A DNA stretch of 49,039 bases, taken from NCBI GenBank assembly GCA_024399535.1, contig JAKSNU010000003.1, forward strand, positions 1-49,039. Direction: 5' to 3'. The DNA comes from Paludibacteraceae bacterium. GTDB lineage: Bacteria; Bacteroidota; Bacteroidia; Bacteroidales; Paludibacteraceae. This document shows, piece after piece, positions 7,428 to 15,437 of the stretch (its first letter is position 1; each line of letters begins with the position of its first letter). The notes under the pieces were generated by a model. The model did no database searches. It was not told the origin of the DNA and worked only from the letters and a program-made list of their open reading frames with translations. The position numbers were made by a program, and so were the translations under genes.

Positions 7428-8486
7428 ATGGAGTTTGACCGTGTCGATAGAGCCCGTGTGATGGTGGTAGGTTGCGGGGCTTTGGGCAACGAGGTGCTGA
7501 AAAATCTTGTCCTATCGGGAGTCCGCAAGTTTATCCTCGTGGATATGGATGTGGTCGAGGCAGGAAATCTGACACGCTCGGTTATGTATCGTGCCGAGGA
7601 TGTCGGCAGGCGAAAGGTGGATGCTGCTGCGGATTGGATTACGTCGTTCCGTCAAGGCATTGAGGTGACCACAATATTTGGGGACGTGGCTCATGATGTG
7701 GGAATAAACCATGTCCGTTCGGTGGATGTCGTGGTAGGGTGTGTGGATAGCCGTTGGGCGCGATATTGTATCAATCGTCTGGCATTCCGTGCCGGCAAGG
7801 CGTGGGTCGATGGTGGAATAGCTGGTATGATGGGCACTTGCCGTGTCTTCAGGTGGAACGAAAACTGCTATGCATGTAGTCTCGGTACAGACGAAATGAG
7901 CGAACTCAGACGACGCATGCCGTGCAGCGGGGTGATACGACGGTCGATTGAGGCTGGACATGCTCCGACTTCTGCTGTCGCTGCTTCGGTGATTGGCGCA
8001 GTGCAGGCGCAGGAGACCTTGAAGATAATATGCGGAGAAACGGATATGTGCGGCAGAATGTTCTCCTACGATGGCGAAAGCCTGAAGGCTGCGTTCGTCG
8101 ATTTCGAGGCATGGGACGATGGTTGTCCTGCTCACGAAAAATGGGAACCAGTGGCGGATTACAGGATAAATCGCCAAATGACAGTGGCTGAGGTGATTGA
8201 AAGACTGAATGGCGGATTCGAACTGCGTGATGATTGTTTTGTAGATTATATAGTCTCGCGGAAAGACGATACGAAATACGAAGTGATGTGTCCTGGCAGA
8301 ATGGTGGAAAGGGCATTCGAAACGGATTGCAGACTGGCTGGCGAACTGCTCAGCGGCTACTATCAGCATGAGTACCGGACGATAGATGGCTGTTTCCCAT
8401 ATGTTTCGCTGACGCTTGCGCAACTCGGAATCCCAGACAACGACCTTCTTTGCACCACTGACGGACAGTATGTGCTGATAAATTGA
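7428..8486 (+). CDS. E1-like ubiquitin-activating enzyme (ThiF/MoeB/UBA superfamily)
   Basis: The 352-residue protein has the full E1 adenylation core: GCGALG (15-20) for ATP, D39-x-D41 with E44 and N47-L-T-R50, K63, and D107 in GCVDSRWAR. A zinc site is likely from C147/C150 (CYAC) and C233/H236 (CPAH), the two pairs used by E1 enzymes. C166 (RMPCSG) lies where the catalytic Cys of eukaryotic E1 subunits sits, just before the helix with AVAASVIGAVQAQE. The last 110 residues include VSLTLAQLGIPDNDLL and resemble the ubiquitin-fold domain that recruits E2. It should adenylate the glycine end of the Ubl at 12607 and pass it through Cys to the E2. It sits between the tip and baseplate genes, an odd place. 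ThiF for thiamine is unlikely as no thiamine genes are near. Confidence 0.88.
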   Translation: MEFDRVDRARVMVVGCGALGNEVLKNLVLSGVRKFILVDMDVVEAGNLTRSVMYRAEDVGRRKVDAAADWITSFRQGIEVTTIFGDVAHDVGINHVRSVDVVVGCVDSRWARYCINRLAFRAGKAWVDGGIAGMMGTCRVFRWNENCYACSLGTDEMSELRRRMPCSGVIRRSIEAGHAPTSAVAASVIGAVQAQETLKIICGETDMCGRMFSYDGESLKAAFVDFEAWDDGCPAHEKWEPVADYRINRQMTVAEVIERLNGGFELRDDCFVDYIVSRKDDTKYEVMCPGRMVERAFETDCRLAGELLSGYYQHEYRTIDGCFPYVSLTLAQLGIPDNDLLCTTDGQYVLIN

Positions 8487-8507
8487 ATTTGATATGCTGC
8501 TTTCAAT

Positions 8508-9251
8508 ATGGACAATGTGATTAAGGAAATAAAAGCAGAAATGCTACTGAACTACCTATACCCCGAAAAGTCGGACGCATGGGAGGTTCGTTATCGTAGT
8601 GATTTCGCAAGAGGGTATAGTGCTGAAATACTGGATATTGATGCAGACGGCAATGTCGTTGAGTTGGCGAGGAATGGGTTCCTCAAACTATTGCCAAAAG
8701 AGATGATGGCTCCTGAACAGGAGTTTTCGAAAAACGCTGATTATGAGGCAATACATCGTCGTATCAGAATGACCGAGGAGGCTTTTCTGCCTATCGATGT
8801 ATTTGCTTTCCGCGAAAACATGGAAGTGGAACGCACAGTGACGGAGATACTCGATGAGCGTTTCTCGTATCTGATGACAAACTATTTCGGAATAGACTAC
8901 CGAAATATTAAGAATCCATACCTGAAAACTGCTGTCACACTGTTGCCAAGTGTGGCGAAACATCGCGGAGATCTAAAATATGTGCAGATGATGCTGAAGA
9001 CGGTAATGAAAAGCGAAGTAGAGATGAACATTATGAAATACCGTGATGTCGATTCTCCCCGTGTGTGGTTGCCAATGGTAAGGTACGACATAATAGTAGA
9101 AGGGCTGGACAGAGAGCAGTATCTGAAAATGAAAAGCGATGTTGACGAATTGGCGCGTTTCGTGGATGATTGGTACATAGGGGCAGAAGTTGTGCTGAAA
9201 GTCAGAGTGCGAAGCCGTGAAAAAGGGAATATATTAGGTTATAACTTTTGA
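8508..9251 (+). CDS. tssG: Probable baseplate protein, TssG-like
   Basis: The 247-residue protein has no signal peptide. Residues 1-60 contain EVRYRSDFARGYSAEILD and then VELARNGFLKLLPKEMM, a pattern like the 'RdGlYdlLP' block I associate with TssG-like baseplate proteins of Bacteroidota type VI systems. Residues 130-165 (KNPYLKTAVTLLPSVAKHRGDL) look like a helical linker. The C-terminus is beta-rich (VRYDIIVEGL, VVLKVRVRSREKG). It is encoded next to TssK and TssF candidates. I am sure of the baseplate-block context but only moderately of the TssG name. The start at 8508 is 21 bases after the E1 gene. Confidence 0.5.
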   Translation: MDNVIKEIKAEMLLNYLYPEKSDAWEVRYRSDFARGYSAEILDIDADGNVVELARNGFLKLLPKEMMAPEQEFSKNADYEAIHRRIRMTEEAFLPIDVFAFRENMEVERTVTEILDERFSYLMTNYFGIDYRNIKNPYLKTAVTLLPSVAKHRGDLKYVQMMLKTVMKSEVEMNIMKYRDVDSPRVWLPMVRYDIIVEGLDREQYLKMKSDVDELARFVDDWYIGAEVVLKVRVRSREKGNILGYNF

Positions 9252-9265
9252 AATAACATATAATT

Positions 9266-10408
9266 ATGAGGGATATAAATGCCAGAATCAAATGGACTGA
9301 CGGAATGGAGATTACCTCTGATTTTCTAAATGCCATAGAGGAAAGCATAGAGGCGTGGAAGGCTGCCAGTCGCAGGATAACGTATGGGGCTGGGATAGGT
9401 TTGCTTCCAGGTACAGAATGCAGAGTAAAGGGGACATTCGTCAAACATAAATTCGAATTTGACATATCGGGTCTGCGCGCAGTGTTGAGGTCGGGAAATG
9501 TGCTCGACATTGACGACAGAGGCTCAATTGATATTGATGTCAAGGAGGATGGCGAATATTACCTTACTGCGGCTTTGGGCAATGAAGAAGAGGAATTTAC
9601 ATCTGAGGGTGTGCTTTATGCGCGTCCAAAATATGTCTATGAATTGATGGACTATGCTCATATCGAGGACTCGGACGTGCTGCCTTTGACAAAGTTTCTG
9701 GTGCATGACGGAACAATAAGTGTGTCGGAAAATTATGTTATCCCTTGTATATGCGCCGATTCGGATAATAGATTCGACATTATAAAGAATGGTATAGCAG
9801 AACAGCTGAGACTCATCGCTGAGCATAAGAACCTCGAGGAGGGCGATGGCAAGCGAACAATACTCGAAATGCTGTTCCGACTGAAATATGCTGACCATAA
9901 AATCCAAGTAGATAGACTATTGGAGATGTTGCACGAAACGGCTGGTGTGGTTGAGTATTTCATCATGAAGCCTCATAGCGAACAGGTCGAGACAATCCCT
10001 GTCATTCGTCGTACGGATATACGCCGCTGGACAGATTGGTTCACCGACTATCTGAATAAGGCGATGACTGTCCTCGATGCAGTTGTTCTTGAAAATCATG
10101 AGATTGACTATGAAAAACTGAAAGCTGATTTGCGTGATGAGATACTCGCTGAGGTGAAGGACGAATTGCAGCAGCGAATCACAACATCGGTCGATGAGGC
10201 TGGAGCTGTCATCCGCCAGAACATAGAGGAGGCAATGCGAAATTATGTTGATGTTGAATTCCGTGAGAACTTGAGGAGCGATATTTTCGACGATTTGCAG
10301 GAGCGATTGAAACAAAGTCTGTACGATTCGCTTTTCGAAGATTTGTACGGGGCACTATATGTCGAAGACGACAAAAATGGGGAAGACGAATTTATGCCTC
10401 TAATTTAG
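9266..10408 (+). CDS. tssK: Baseplate protein TssK-like
   Basis: The 380-residue protein begins with INARIKWTDGMEITSDFL, matching the 'W.dGM.i...hF' start of TssK in Bacteroidota systems. TssK forms trimers that link the baseplate to the membrane complex. The first 160 residues are beta-rich (shell domain), with VKEDGEYYLTAALG and YVYELMDYA. Residues 180-260 are helical, and the C-terminal 110 residues form a charged coiled-coil-like helix region (DEILAEVKDELQQR). That C-terminal part is longer and more acidic than in typical TssK and may be where this version meets its own envelope partners. Confidence 0.68.
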   Translation: MRDINARIKWTDGMEITSDFLNAIEESIEAWKAASRRITYGAGIGLLPGTECRVKGTFVKHKFEFDISGLRAVLRSGNVLDIDDRGSIDIDVKEDGEYYLTAALGNEEEEFTSEGVLYARPKYVYELMDYAHIEDSDVLPLTKFLVHDGTISVSENYVIPCICADSDNRFDIIKNGIAEQLRLIAEHKNLEEGDGKRTILEMLFRLKYADHKIQVDRLLEMLHETAGVVEYFIMKPHSEQVETIPVIRRTDIRRWTDWFTDYLNKAMTVLDAVVLENHEIDYEKLKADLRDEILAEVKDELQQRITTSVDEAGAVIRQNIEEAMRNYVDVEFRENLRSDIFDDLQERLKQSLYDSLFEDLYGALYVEDDKNGEDEFMPLI

Positions 10409-10431
10409 GCGAGTTGAAAGAAAAATATACT

Positions 10432-10905
10432 ATGATAAGCATTAAATTGCCATTGAGCATAAACCATGGGTCGGTTGCCATGGAAACCGATATAGCATTG
10501 TCAGTCAGGTCCAACATTGACGTGATATTGAATACCCGTCAAATGGAGTGCCTCGCTGACGTTGATTTCGGTTTCATATTCAACAACACTAAATTCGAGA
10601 TATTCAACGAGAATGATGGTGTGATATTCGATTCGAAGGGCAATGGTATGGATATGAGTATCAACGGGGTCAATGTATATTCTAAAAAAATATCGGGTAC
10701 TTCGCGAAATGTCAACACATTCGCTTCCGACCTCCGCGAGTCGATCATAAGATACGAGCCGCGACTTGACAACGTCAAGGTGTCAATGTCGTACGTGCGA
10801 TTAGAGCGAATGATTTATGTTAACATTGATGGTGTGATTACCATAACGGGTGAGCCTTTCACTTATATCGGCAAGTTGGCGGTGATTTCGCACAACAAAA
10901 AATAA
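10432..10905 (+). CDS. tssE: gp25-like baseplate protein TssE
   Basis: The 157-residue protein shows the gp25/TssE pattern: SVRSNIDVILNTRQMECLADVDFGF near residue 22-46 (shown here only as pattern), then DLRESIIRYEPRLDNVKVSM around 96-115 and a final strand pair. These are the blocks 'ni..iL.tr.gs...d.yG' and 'i..yEPRl..v.V' of the family. TssE starts sheath assembly at the baseplate. ATG at 10432 gives MISIKLP; an upstream TTG at 10414 is possible. It is 12 bases before tssF. Confidence 0.72.
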   Translation: MISIKLPLSINHGSVAMETDIALSVRSNIDVILNTRQMECLADVDFGFIFNNTKFEIFNENDGVIFDSKGNGMDMSINGVNVYSKKISGTSRNVNTFASDLRESIIRYEPRLDNVKVSMSYVRLERMIYVNIDGVITITGEPFTYIGKLAVISHNKK

Positions 10906-10917
10906 CGGACATTTTCT

Positions 10918-12600
10918 ATGAAAAAGAGTATATTCGAGATAAAACAGCGAGCAGAACAATTGATGCAGGATGCTATTGCCATCTGGCGGCAAAGCGATTA
11001 CAGCGAATATTTGGAAGGTTTGGAAAACGACCCAGTATTCAAAATGCTCATTACTGCTTTGGCATACCGTTTCAACGAATCGGACAACGAGCGCATATTG
11101 CTGAAAGACGAAATCCTGGACGATTTCGCAGATGCTTTCGTGCCTTACGAATCAGGACATGCCATGCCTGCAATAGCTGTGGTAAAGGTACTGCCGGATG
11201 CAGGTATCGATGAGGTGCAGCTTAATGCCAGTTCGTTCTTCAAGCTTACCGGGACCGATTTTGTATTCACTCCGCTTCTCAACACCCGTGCGCTGAACAT
11301 TAAGACCAAATCGTTCAAGCGTCTCGACGGTCGTCGCTGGGCGGTGAATGCAGTCATGGATTCAGAATCAAAAAACCTCAGTGGTTTCTCGTTTGCTCTT
11401 GCCAATTCGGGTTACAAAAACGTGCGACTCACCGTCAACGGAATTGAGCTTCCGCTCATCAAGCCATGGGATATGCACGAGCTTCCATATTCCGAGATGT
11501 TCAGTTTCGATTCACAGACTTACAACCTCTCGAATGTCTATAACTCGTCGATGACATGTATGGAAATATTTGCAAAACAAGGTGTTCTTGTCTTTGTGGT
11601 TGACAAATATGAAGATGACGGCCATATTTATGGCGAGACGGGCGGTAATGTTGAGATGATTTTTGAATTTGAAGACGTCAGCGAAAATTTTGCCTTCGAA
11701 AAGAAGGACCTGTTGTTCAATCCAGTGATATTGGTGAATGCTAAACCAATGGAGGTGAATCTGTCATACGAAAATCCAATAGTGCGTGTGGCAGGCGAGC
11801 ATGTCAAGTTCATGCATCTACTGATTCCTGATGATGACCAGATATATGGCGCACAACGTATCCGTGTTCGACGTGTCAATGCCGATAAATTCAACATCGG
11901 AGAAATAAAGAAGCTTCTCAACCTGATGTTGAGTAAGTTCAATTCAGACTTCTTCGCATTCGTAGAGGTCAATAAAAATGCAGATACCGATCGTCTGTAT
12001 AGAACTCTCCATAATATTCTGAAAGATATGGAGCATAACATTAACAATTCGGGCAATGCTGCAGAAGGAGTGTATCTGTCGCTCGGTGGATGGAATAGGC
12101 AGAATAATTCAAATATCAGTCTGCGAGTGAGATATGTGGTGACAGATGGTTCTGCCGCAAGTGTAGGTCTCTCGGCAGATAGCATTTTCACAGTCCCTTA
12201 TGGTCTCGACCAGAAATATACGGAACAGATAGTCGAACCGCATAAAGGTTTCGACGAGATAGACATGAAGGAAACCAGAGTCAATATGGCACGCTACTAT
12301 ATCACAACCGCAGACCGCATAGTGACGAAGACAGACATACGGCTCTTCTGTATCACGTTTCTGATAACGAGATATTCGTTGAGTAGCGAGATGATAAAAA
12401 ACATCAATATCTCGCACCATATCAGCGATAAAGCATACAGCGGATACGAGATACTCGTTAATATCACGCTCGATGGAACACCTTTCATAAAAAGAGGTTT
12501 CCAAAACAAATTGCAGGATCTCGAACTGCTGATGGAAAAACTGATTGAGGTGCGTAACCAGAATATATACCCTATAAGGGTGAAAATAAATATTGAATAA
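10918..12600 (+). CDS. tssF: Baseplate protein TssF-like
   Basis: The 560-residue protein has the TssF N-terminus: a helical start with QLMQDAIAIWRQSDYSEYLE, then LENDPVFKMLITALAYRFNE and a proline-rich PYESGHAMPAIAVVKVLP. The rest is the usual beta-rich wedge: LNASSFFKLTGTDFVFTPL, a mid part with NVRLTVNGIELPL, and a C-terminal section that ends in YPIRVKINIE. TssF, with TssG and TssE, makes baseplate wedges around the spike. The length is close to known TssF (about 560-600). It is the last baseplate gene, followed 6 bases later by the ubiquitin-like gene. Confidence 0.74.
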   Translation: MKKSIFEIKQRAEQLMQDAIAIWRQSDYSEYLEGLENDPVFKMLITALAYRFNESDNERILLKDEILDDFADAFVPYESGHAMPAIAVVKVLPDAGIDEVQLNASSFFKLTGTDFVFTPLLNTRALNIKTKSFKRLDGRRWAVNAVMDSESKNLSGFSFALANSGYKNVRLTVNGIELPLIKPWDMHELPYSEMFSFDSQTYNLSNVYNSSMTCMEIFAKQGVLVFVVDKYEDDGHIYGETGGNVEMIFEFEDVSENFAFEKKDLLFNPVILVNAKPMEVNLSYENPIVRVAGEHVKFMHLLIPDDDQIYGAQRIRVRRVNADKFNIGEIKKLLNLMLSKFNSDFFAFVEVNKNADTDRLYRTLHNILKDMEHNINNSGNAAEGVYLSLGGWNRQNNSNISLRVRYVVTDGSAASVGLSADSIFTVPYGLDQKYTEQIVEPHKGFDEIDMKETRVNMARYYITTADRIVTKTDIRLFCITFLITRYSLSSEMIKNINISHHISDKAYSGYEILVNITLDGTPFIKRGFQNKLQDLELLMEKLIEVRNQNIYPIRVKINIE

Positions 12601-12606
12601 TACTGT

Positions 12607-12924
12607 ATGGACGATTTCTTTGTAAATATTGTTTATAAAAACAAGAAAGTTAAGTTCAGAGTGGTCAATCCTGATGCTCCACTCGATACGTTGATGACCA
12701 ACTTGAAACATGCCATCGGAAAAGACGGAAAACTCATTTTCGATTTCCCGTCAATTGACGAGACAGGTGCTCCTTTGGACTATTTCTTCGGTAAAGAAGA
12801 TGCTGAGACTCATAATGTCCGCATTATGCGTCCACGTATCGGCAAGGAGGAGCAGAGCCTTTTGGATTATGGAATTGAGAATGGAAATGTGGTTTATCTT
12901 ATACCCGATCCATTCCCTGGATGA
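12607..12924 (+). CDS. Ubiquitin-like protein ending in a single glycine (YukD/ubiquitin-like)
   Basis: The 105-residue protein has the beta-grasp pattern: strand FFVNIVYKNKKVKFRVVN, the first helix PLDTLMTNLKHA, a GKLIFDFPSIDETGAPLDYFF centre, and a final block SLLDYGIENGNVVYLIPDPFPG (shown in parts here). The last block lines up with the ubiquitin end LxDYxIxxxxxLxLxxxxxG. The chain stops at Gly (codon 12919-12921, then TGA), so the tail is ready without processing. It lies between tssF and the E2 gene, and the E1 for it is upstream at 7428. Likely role: a modifier activated by E1, carried by E2 and put on a partner in this system. It could instead be a non-conjugated YukD/EsaB-like structural part, but the glycine end and E1/E2 argue for transfer. 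Confidence 0.8.
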   Translation: MDDFFVNIVYKNKKVKFRVVNPDAPLDTLMTNLKHAIGKDGKLIFDFPSIDETGAPLDYFFGKEDAETHNVRIMRPRIGKEEQSLLDYGIENGNVVYLIPDPFPG

Positions 12925-12933
12925 TTGAACAAT

Positions 12934-13446
12934 ATGACGGGAAGGACACGAAGGCTGCTCGCTGAATATGAAGCTATATGCAATAGGTTTGACAATTGCA
13001 GAGATATTTCTGTCGAAGTGACTTCGAAGAATCACGAGGGAGCACCGAACGGCTATGCCGTAACATATAAAATCCGTTCGTTATGCGGTGTCGAGAATAT
13101 TGAGTCGCTCGGCTTGGGGGACAATCCACCATTGTTTGCCGACACCTTTGTAATGAATATAAATATTCCGAATGGATATCCAGATGTTGATGCCCCTGCT
13201 GAATTCAGATTCAGGACTGACATTCCGCATCCATGGCATCCGAATATCAGGTATTTTGGTGAAATGGCAGGTCGTGTGTGTCTGAACGCTACGGATACAT
13301 TCCTCGGTATTGATTGGGCTATCAGCCGTGTAGCTTCGTATCTTCGCTACGAGCGATATCATGCTTTGAATGAACCTCCTTTCCCTGAAGACCAGCAGGT
13401 CGCAGCATGGGTGATTCGCCAAGGCGAAAAAAATGGTTGGATATAA
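12934..13446 (+). CDS. E2-like ubiquitin-conjugating enzyme fold protein
   Basis: The 170-residue protein (ATG at 12934; a TTG at 12925 would add three residues) follows the E2 pattern. A first helix (RTRRLLAEYEAI) leads to strands, then YPDVDAPAEFRF, the HPN motif in WHPNIRYFG (H102-P103-N104), then RVCLN with the catalytic-type Cys C116. Next come LGIDWAISRVASYL, NEPPFPEDQQ, and a short C-terminal helix. Between HPN and Cys there are four more residues than in UBE2D-type enzymes. All parts needed for thioester formation are present. It follows the Ubl gene by 9 bases, so the two should be made together. Substrates are not evident. Confidence 0.86.
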   Translation: MTGRTRRLLAEYEAICNRFDNCRDISVEVTSKNHEGAPNGYAVTYKIRSLCGVENIESLGLGDNPPLFADTFVMNINIPNGYPDVDAPAEFRFRTDIPHPWHPNIRYFGEMAGRVCLNATDTFLGIDWAISRVASYLRYERYHALNEPPFPEDQQVAAWVIRQGEKNGWI

Positions 13447-13458
13447 ATTATTTAATTT

Positions 13459-14583
13459 ATGATGAAAAGGACGTTTGCCATATTATCTCTGTTGTCGTTA
13501 TCACTGATGCTCCTCGCGCAAGAGTCGCGAAGCATATCGCTCGCTGACGGCATAGAACAAAAAGATGTATTGACTATCTATAAGGACCAAAAGGAAAGCA
13601 ATGTCGTTGTCTCGTTCGTATATGACGAATCGAACGAAAAAATCATAATGAAACTGACTTCCATAAAGAAGATATTGCATTTCCGTGAAAATATCCTCTA
13701 CAAGCAGGTCGTGAGAAACAGATATTTCCATCCCGAGAAATTGAACTATTTCATGGACGAAGGCGATGGTTTCAAGTTCTATGTGTCGAAGAAGTTCCGT
13801 AAATCGATGAACGTGAAACGGCAGAACTATCTGTTCCGCAATTGGGTTAAAACCGAAGGATTGCAGATGCTTCGTCACGATTATGTGGTGCTGACCGATT
13901 CGATAGTGCAGGAGTTCAATGTCCTCAACCAAAAGACTAATGTCACTGTGTCATTGAAAAGTCTCTATCTCTTGCAGAAAAACGAACGACGGAAGATGCG
14001 TTATGACATAGTGGCTGGGCGGGACATCAATATAACATATAATATATCGATTGTACGTAACCCTTGTTTCGGAGAAAGTGGCGATACCATTGTAGCCCGC
14101 AAGTTCGCTGACGGTATCCGTAACTCGTATGTTTTGTTCGTTGAGAAATTCGGTCGGACTGGCACTACACCTTCGGAATCGGCTTTCGATACATATCTTC
14201 AGATGAAAAAAATGCTGCTCAACCAATATGAGTTCCATTTCGGTGACGAGAAATGCAGTAATGTCAAGAGATTATGGTCGGTTTACAATTCATATGTTGA
14301 TTCGATAGCGATGTATAACTTGACTTATGTGCCTGTGGCACAAGGTATCGACGCGAAAATGTTGACCGATAAATCGTACCAGATAGACGCTTCGGTGTCG
14401 CGTTGGCTTGTATCGGACGATGTGATAGAGAAACGAGATTTGAAACATTTTTGCGAGGAGTCTATAAAATCGGCATATACTGCGATACAAGGATGTGTGG
14501 CGCAGGACGAGGAACAGAAAAAAGCTCTTGAACTCTTCAAAAAGGCGGAGGAGTATTTCCGCAAAACGACTAATCGCAAATGA
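13459..14583 (+). CDS. Exported protein of the contractile cluster, unknown family
   Basis: The 374-residue protein starts with a signal peptide (KRTFAILSLLSLSLMLLAQ, cut near residue 21), so it is exported to the periplasm or surface. I do not recognise a domain. Residues 25-140 look like mixed strand and helix with VVSFVYDESNEKIIMKLTS, and residues 210-370 are mostly helical, ending in LFKKAEEYFRKTTNRK, which resembles a TPR-type or helical bundle tail. It overlaps the next gene if that starts at 14580 (ATGA). Its place, after E2 and before two membrane proteins, suggests it is a periplasmic piece of the envelope complex, like TssP or TssQ in Bacteroidota systems. That is inference from position only. 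Confidence 0.55.
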   Translation: MMKRTFAILSLLSLSLMLLAQESRSISLADGIEQKDVLTIYKDQKESNVVVSFVYDESNEKIIMKLTSIKKILHFRENILYKQVVRNRYFHPEKLNYFMDEGDGFKFYVSKKFRKSMNVKRQNYLFRNWVKTEGLQMLRHDYVVLTDSIVQEFNVLNQKTNVTVSLKSLYLLQKNERRKMRYDIVAGRDINITYNISIVRNPCFGESGDTIVARKFADGIRNSYVLFVEKFGRTGTTPSESAFDTYLQMKKMLLNQYEFHFGDEKCSNVKRLWSVYNSYVDSIAMYNLTYVPVAQGIDAKMLTDKSYQIDASVSRWLVSDDVIEKRDLKHFCEESIKSAYTAIQGCVAQDEEQKKALELFKKAEEYFRKTTNRK

Positions 14584-14600
14584 GGCTACAGGAGAATCGT

Positions 14601-15425
14601 ATGAAAAAATCAATTGTCATATTATTAGTCTGTGTCGGGCTGTCGTCAGTCTGTCGTAATGTCGTATTGGCGCAGGAAGTTGACTATGAGCAGACTGTGA
14701 TGATTGTAGATTTGCGACTGACACAGTTTGTCAACGACATGAACTCGCTGATGCAACTGACTTCGCATGCCTCGCTCGCAACCCTTGACGATATAGAACG
14801 CGACTATAACTCGTTAGACTTCAGATGGAACCTGTATTACCAAACACAACAGGTATATATAGCAGAAAATGAACATCTTCTTGATGTCGTTGCGGCTTAT
14901 CAAAAGACCAAGGAGGACGTCAAGACAATTGTTGAAAAACAGAAGAAATTGCTAATAGCCAAGAACCTAATTGCAGAAACTGAAAAACTCATTGAAGATA
15001 AAATGCCGATTTATGAGGATTTGCTGTCGAATGCAAAAAAATTCTCAGCAACCGACAAGACGCAGGAACAGCTCGAACGGGTCAAACTGGATGAAAGCAT
15101 TCATTTTTCGGAATTGGATACTAAATACCAAGCAGCCATTCAGGCGGCAGCCGAATTCGATGAACTGAAACCCAGAATAAAGTCAATGAATGCTGGTTAT
15201 CTCGATATAAAAAACAAATCGAACACGATAGCCCAAATGACATATGTGCCTTTCATTGAGCGAATTAAAAATTATATTGTGGGGTTTGCCATCGTGGCGG
15301 TAATGATTTTGATTGCGAGTGTGATTCATAGCAAAATTGTCACCATCAAACAGATGCGAGACAATGCTAAGAAACTTAAGGAACAATATATCAAGGATGG
15401 CAGAGACGAAATACCATCAATTTGA
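14601..15425 (+). CDS. Exported helical protein with C-terminal membrane anchor
   Basis: Starting at ATG 14601, the 274-residue protein has a signal peptide (KKSIVILLVCVGLSSVCRNVVLA, cut before QEVDYEQ). It then has a long helical, coiled-coil-prone body (QKTKEDVKTIVEKQKKLLIA and later EQLERVKLDES), and one membrane helix near residues 229-250 (IVGFAIVAVMILIASVI). A basic, cytoplasmic-like tail follows. An alternative ATG at 14580 overlaps the preceding stop as ATGA. The body would lie in the periplasm and bridge the inner membrane to upper parts, as TssO-like proteins do. I cannot assign the family. It is 12 bases before the VWA/RING gene. Confidence 0.55.
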   Translation: MKKSIVILLVCVGLSSVCRNVVLAQEVDYEQTVMIVDLRLTQFVNDMNSLMQLTSHASLATLDDIERDYNSLDFRWNLYYQTQQVYIAENEHLLDVVAAYQKTKEDVKTIVEKQKKLLIAKNLIAETEKLIEDKMPIYEDLLSNAKKFSATDKTQEQLERVKLDESIHFSELDTKYQAAIQAAAEFDELKPRIKSMNAGYLDIKNKSNTIAQMTYVPFIERIKNYIVGFAIVAVMILIASVIHSKIVTIKQMRDNAKKLKEQYIKDGRDEIPSI

Positions 15426-15437
15426 AAAATTAATGAA

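Noticed and set aside
7428..8486. Reading the E1-like gene as thiamine ThiF or molybdopterin MoeB
   Set aside because: No thiamine or molybdopterin genes nearby; the C-terminal ubiquitin-fold-like tail and the E2 and Ubl genes in the same cluster argue for conjugation.
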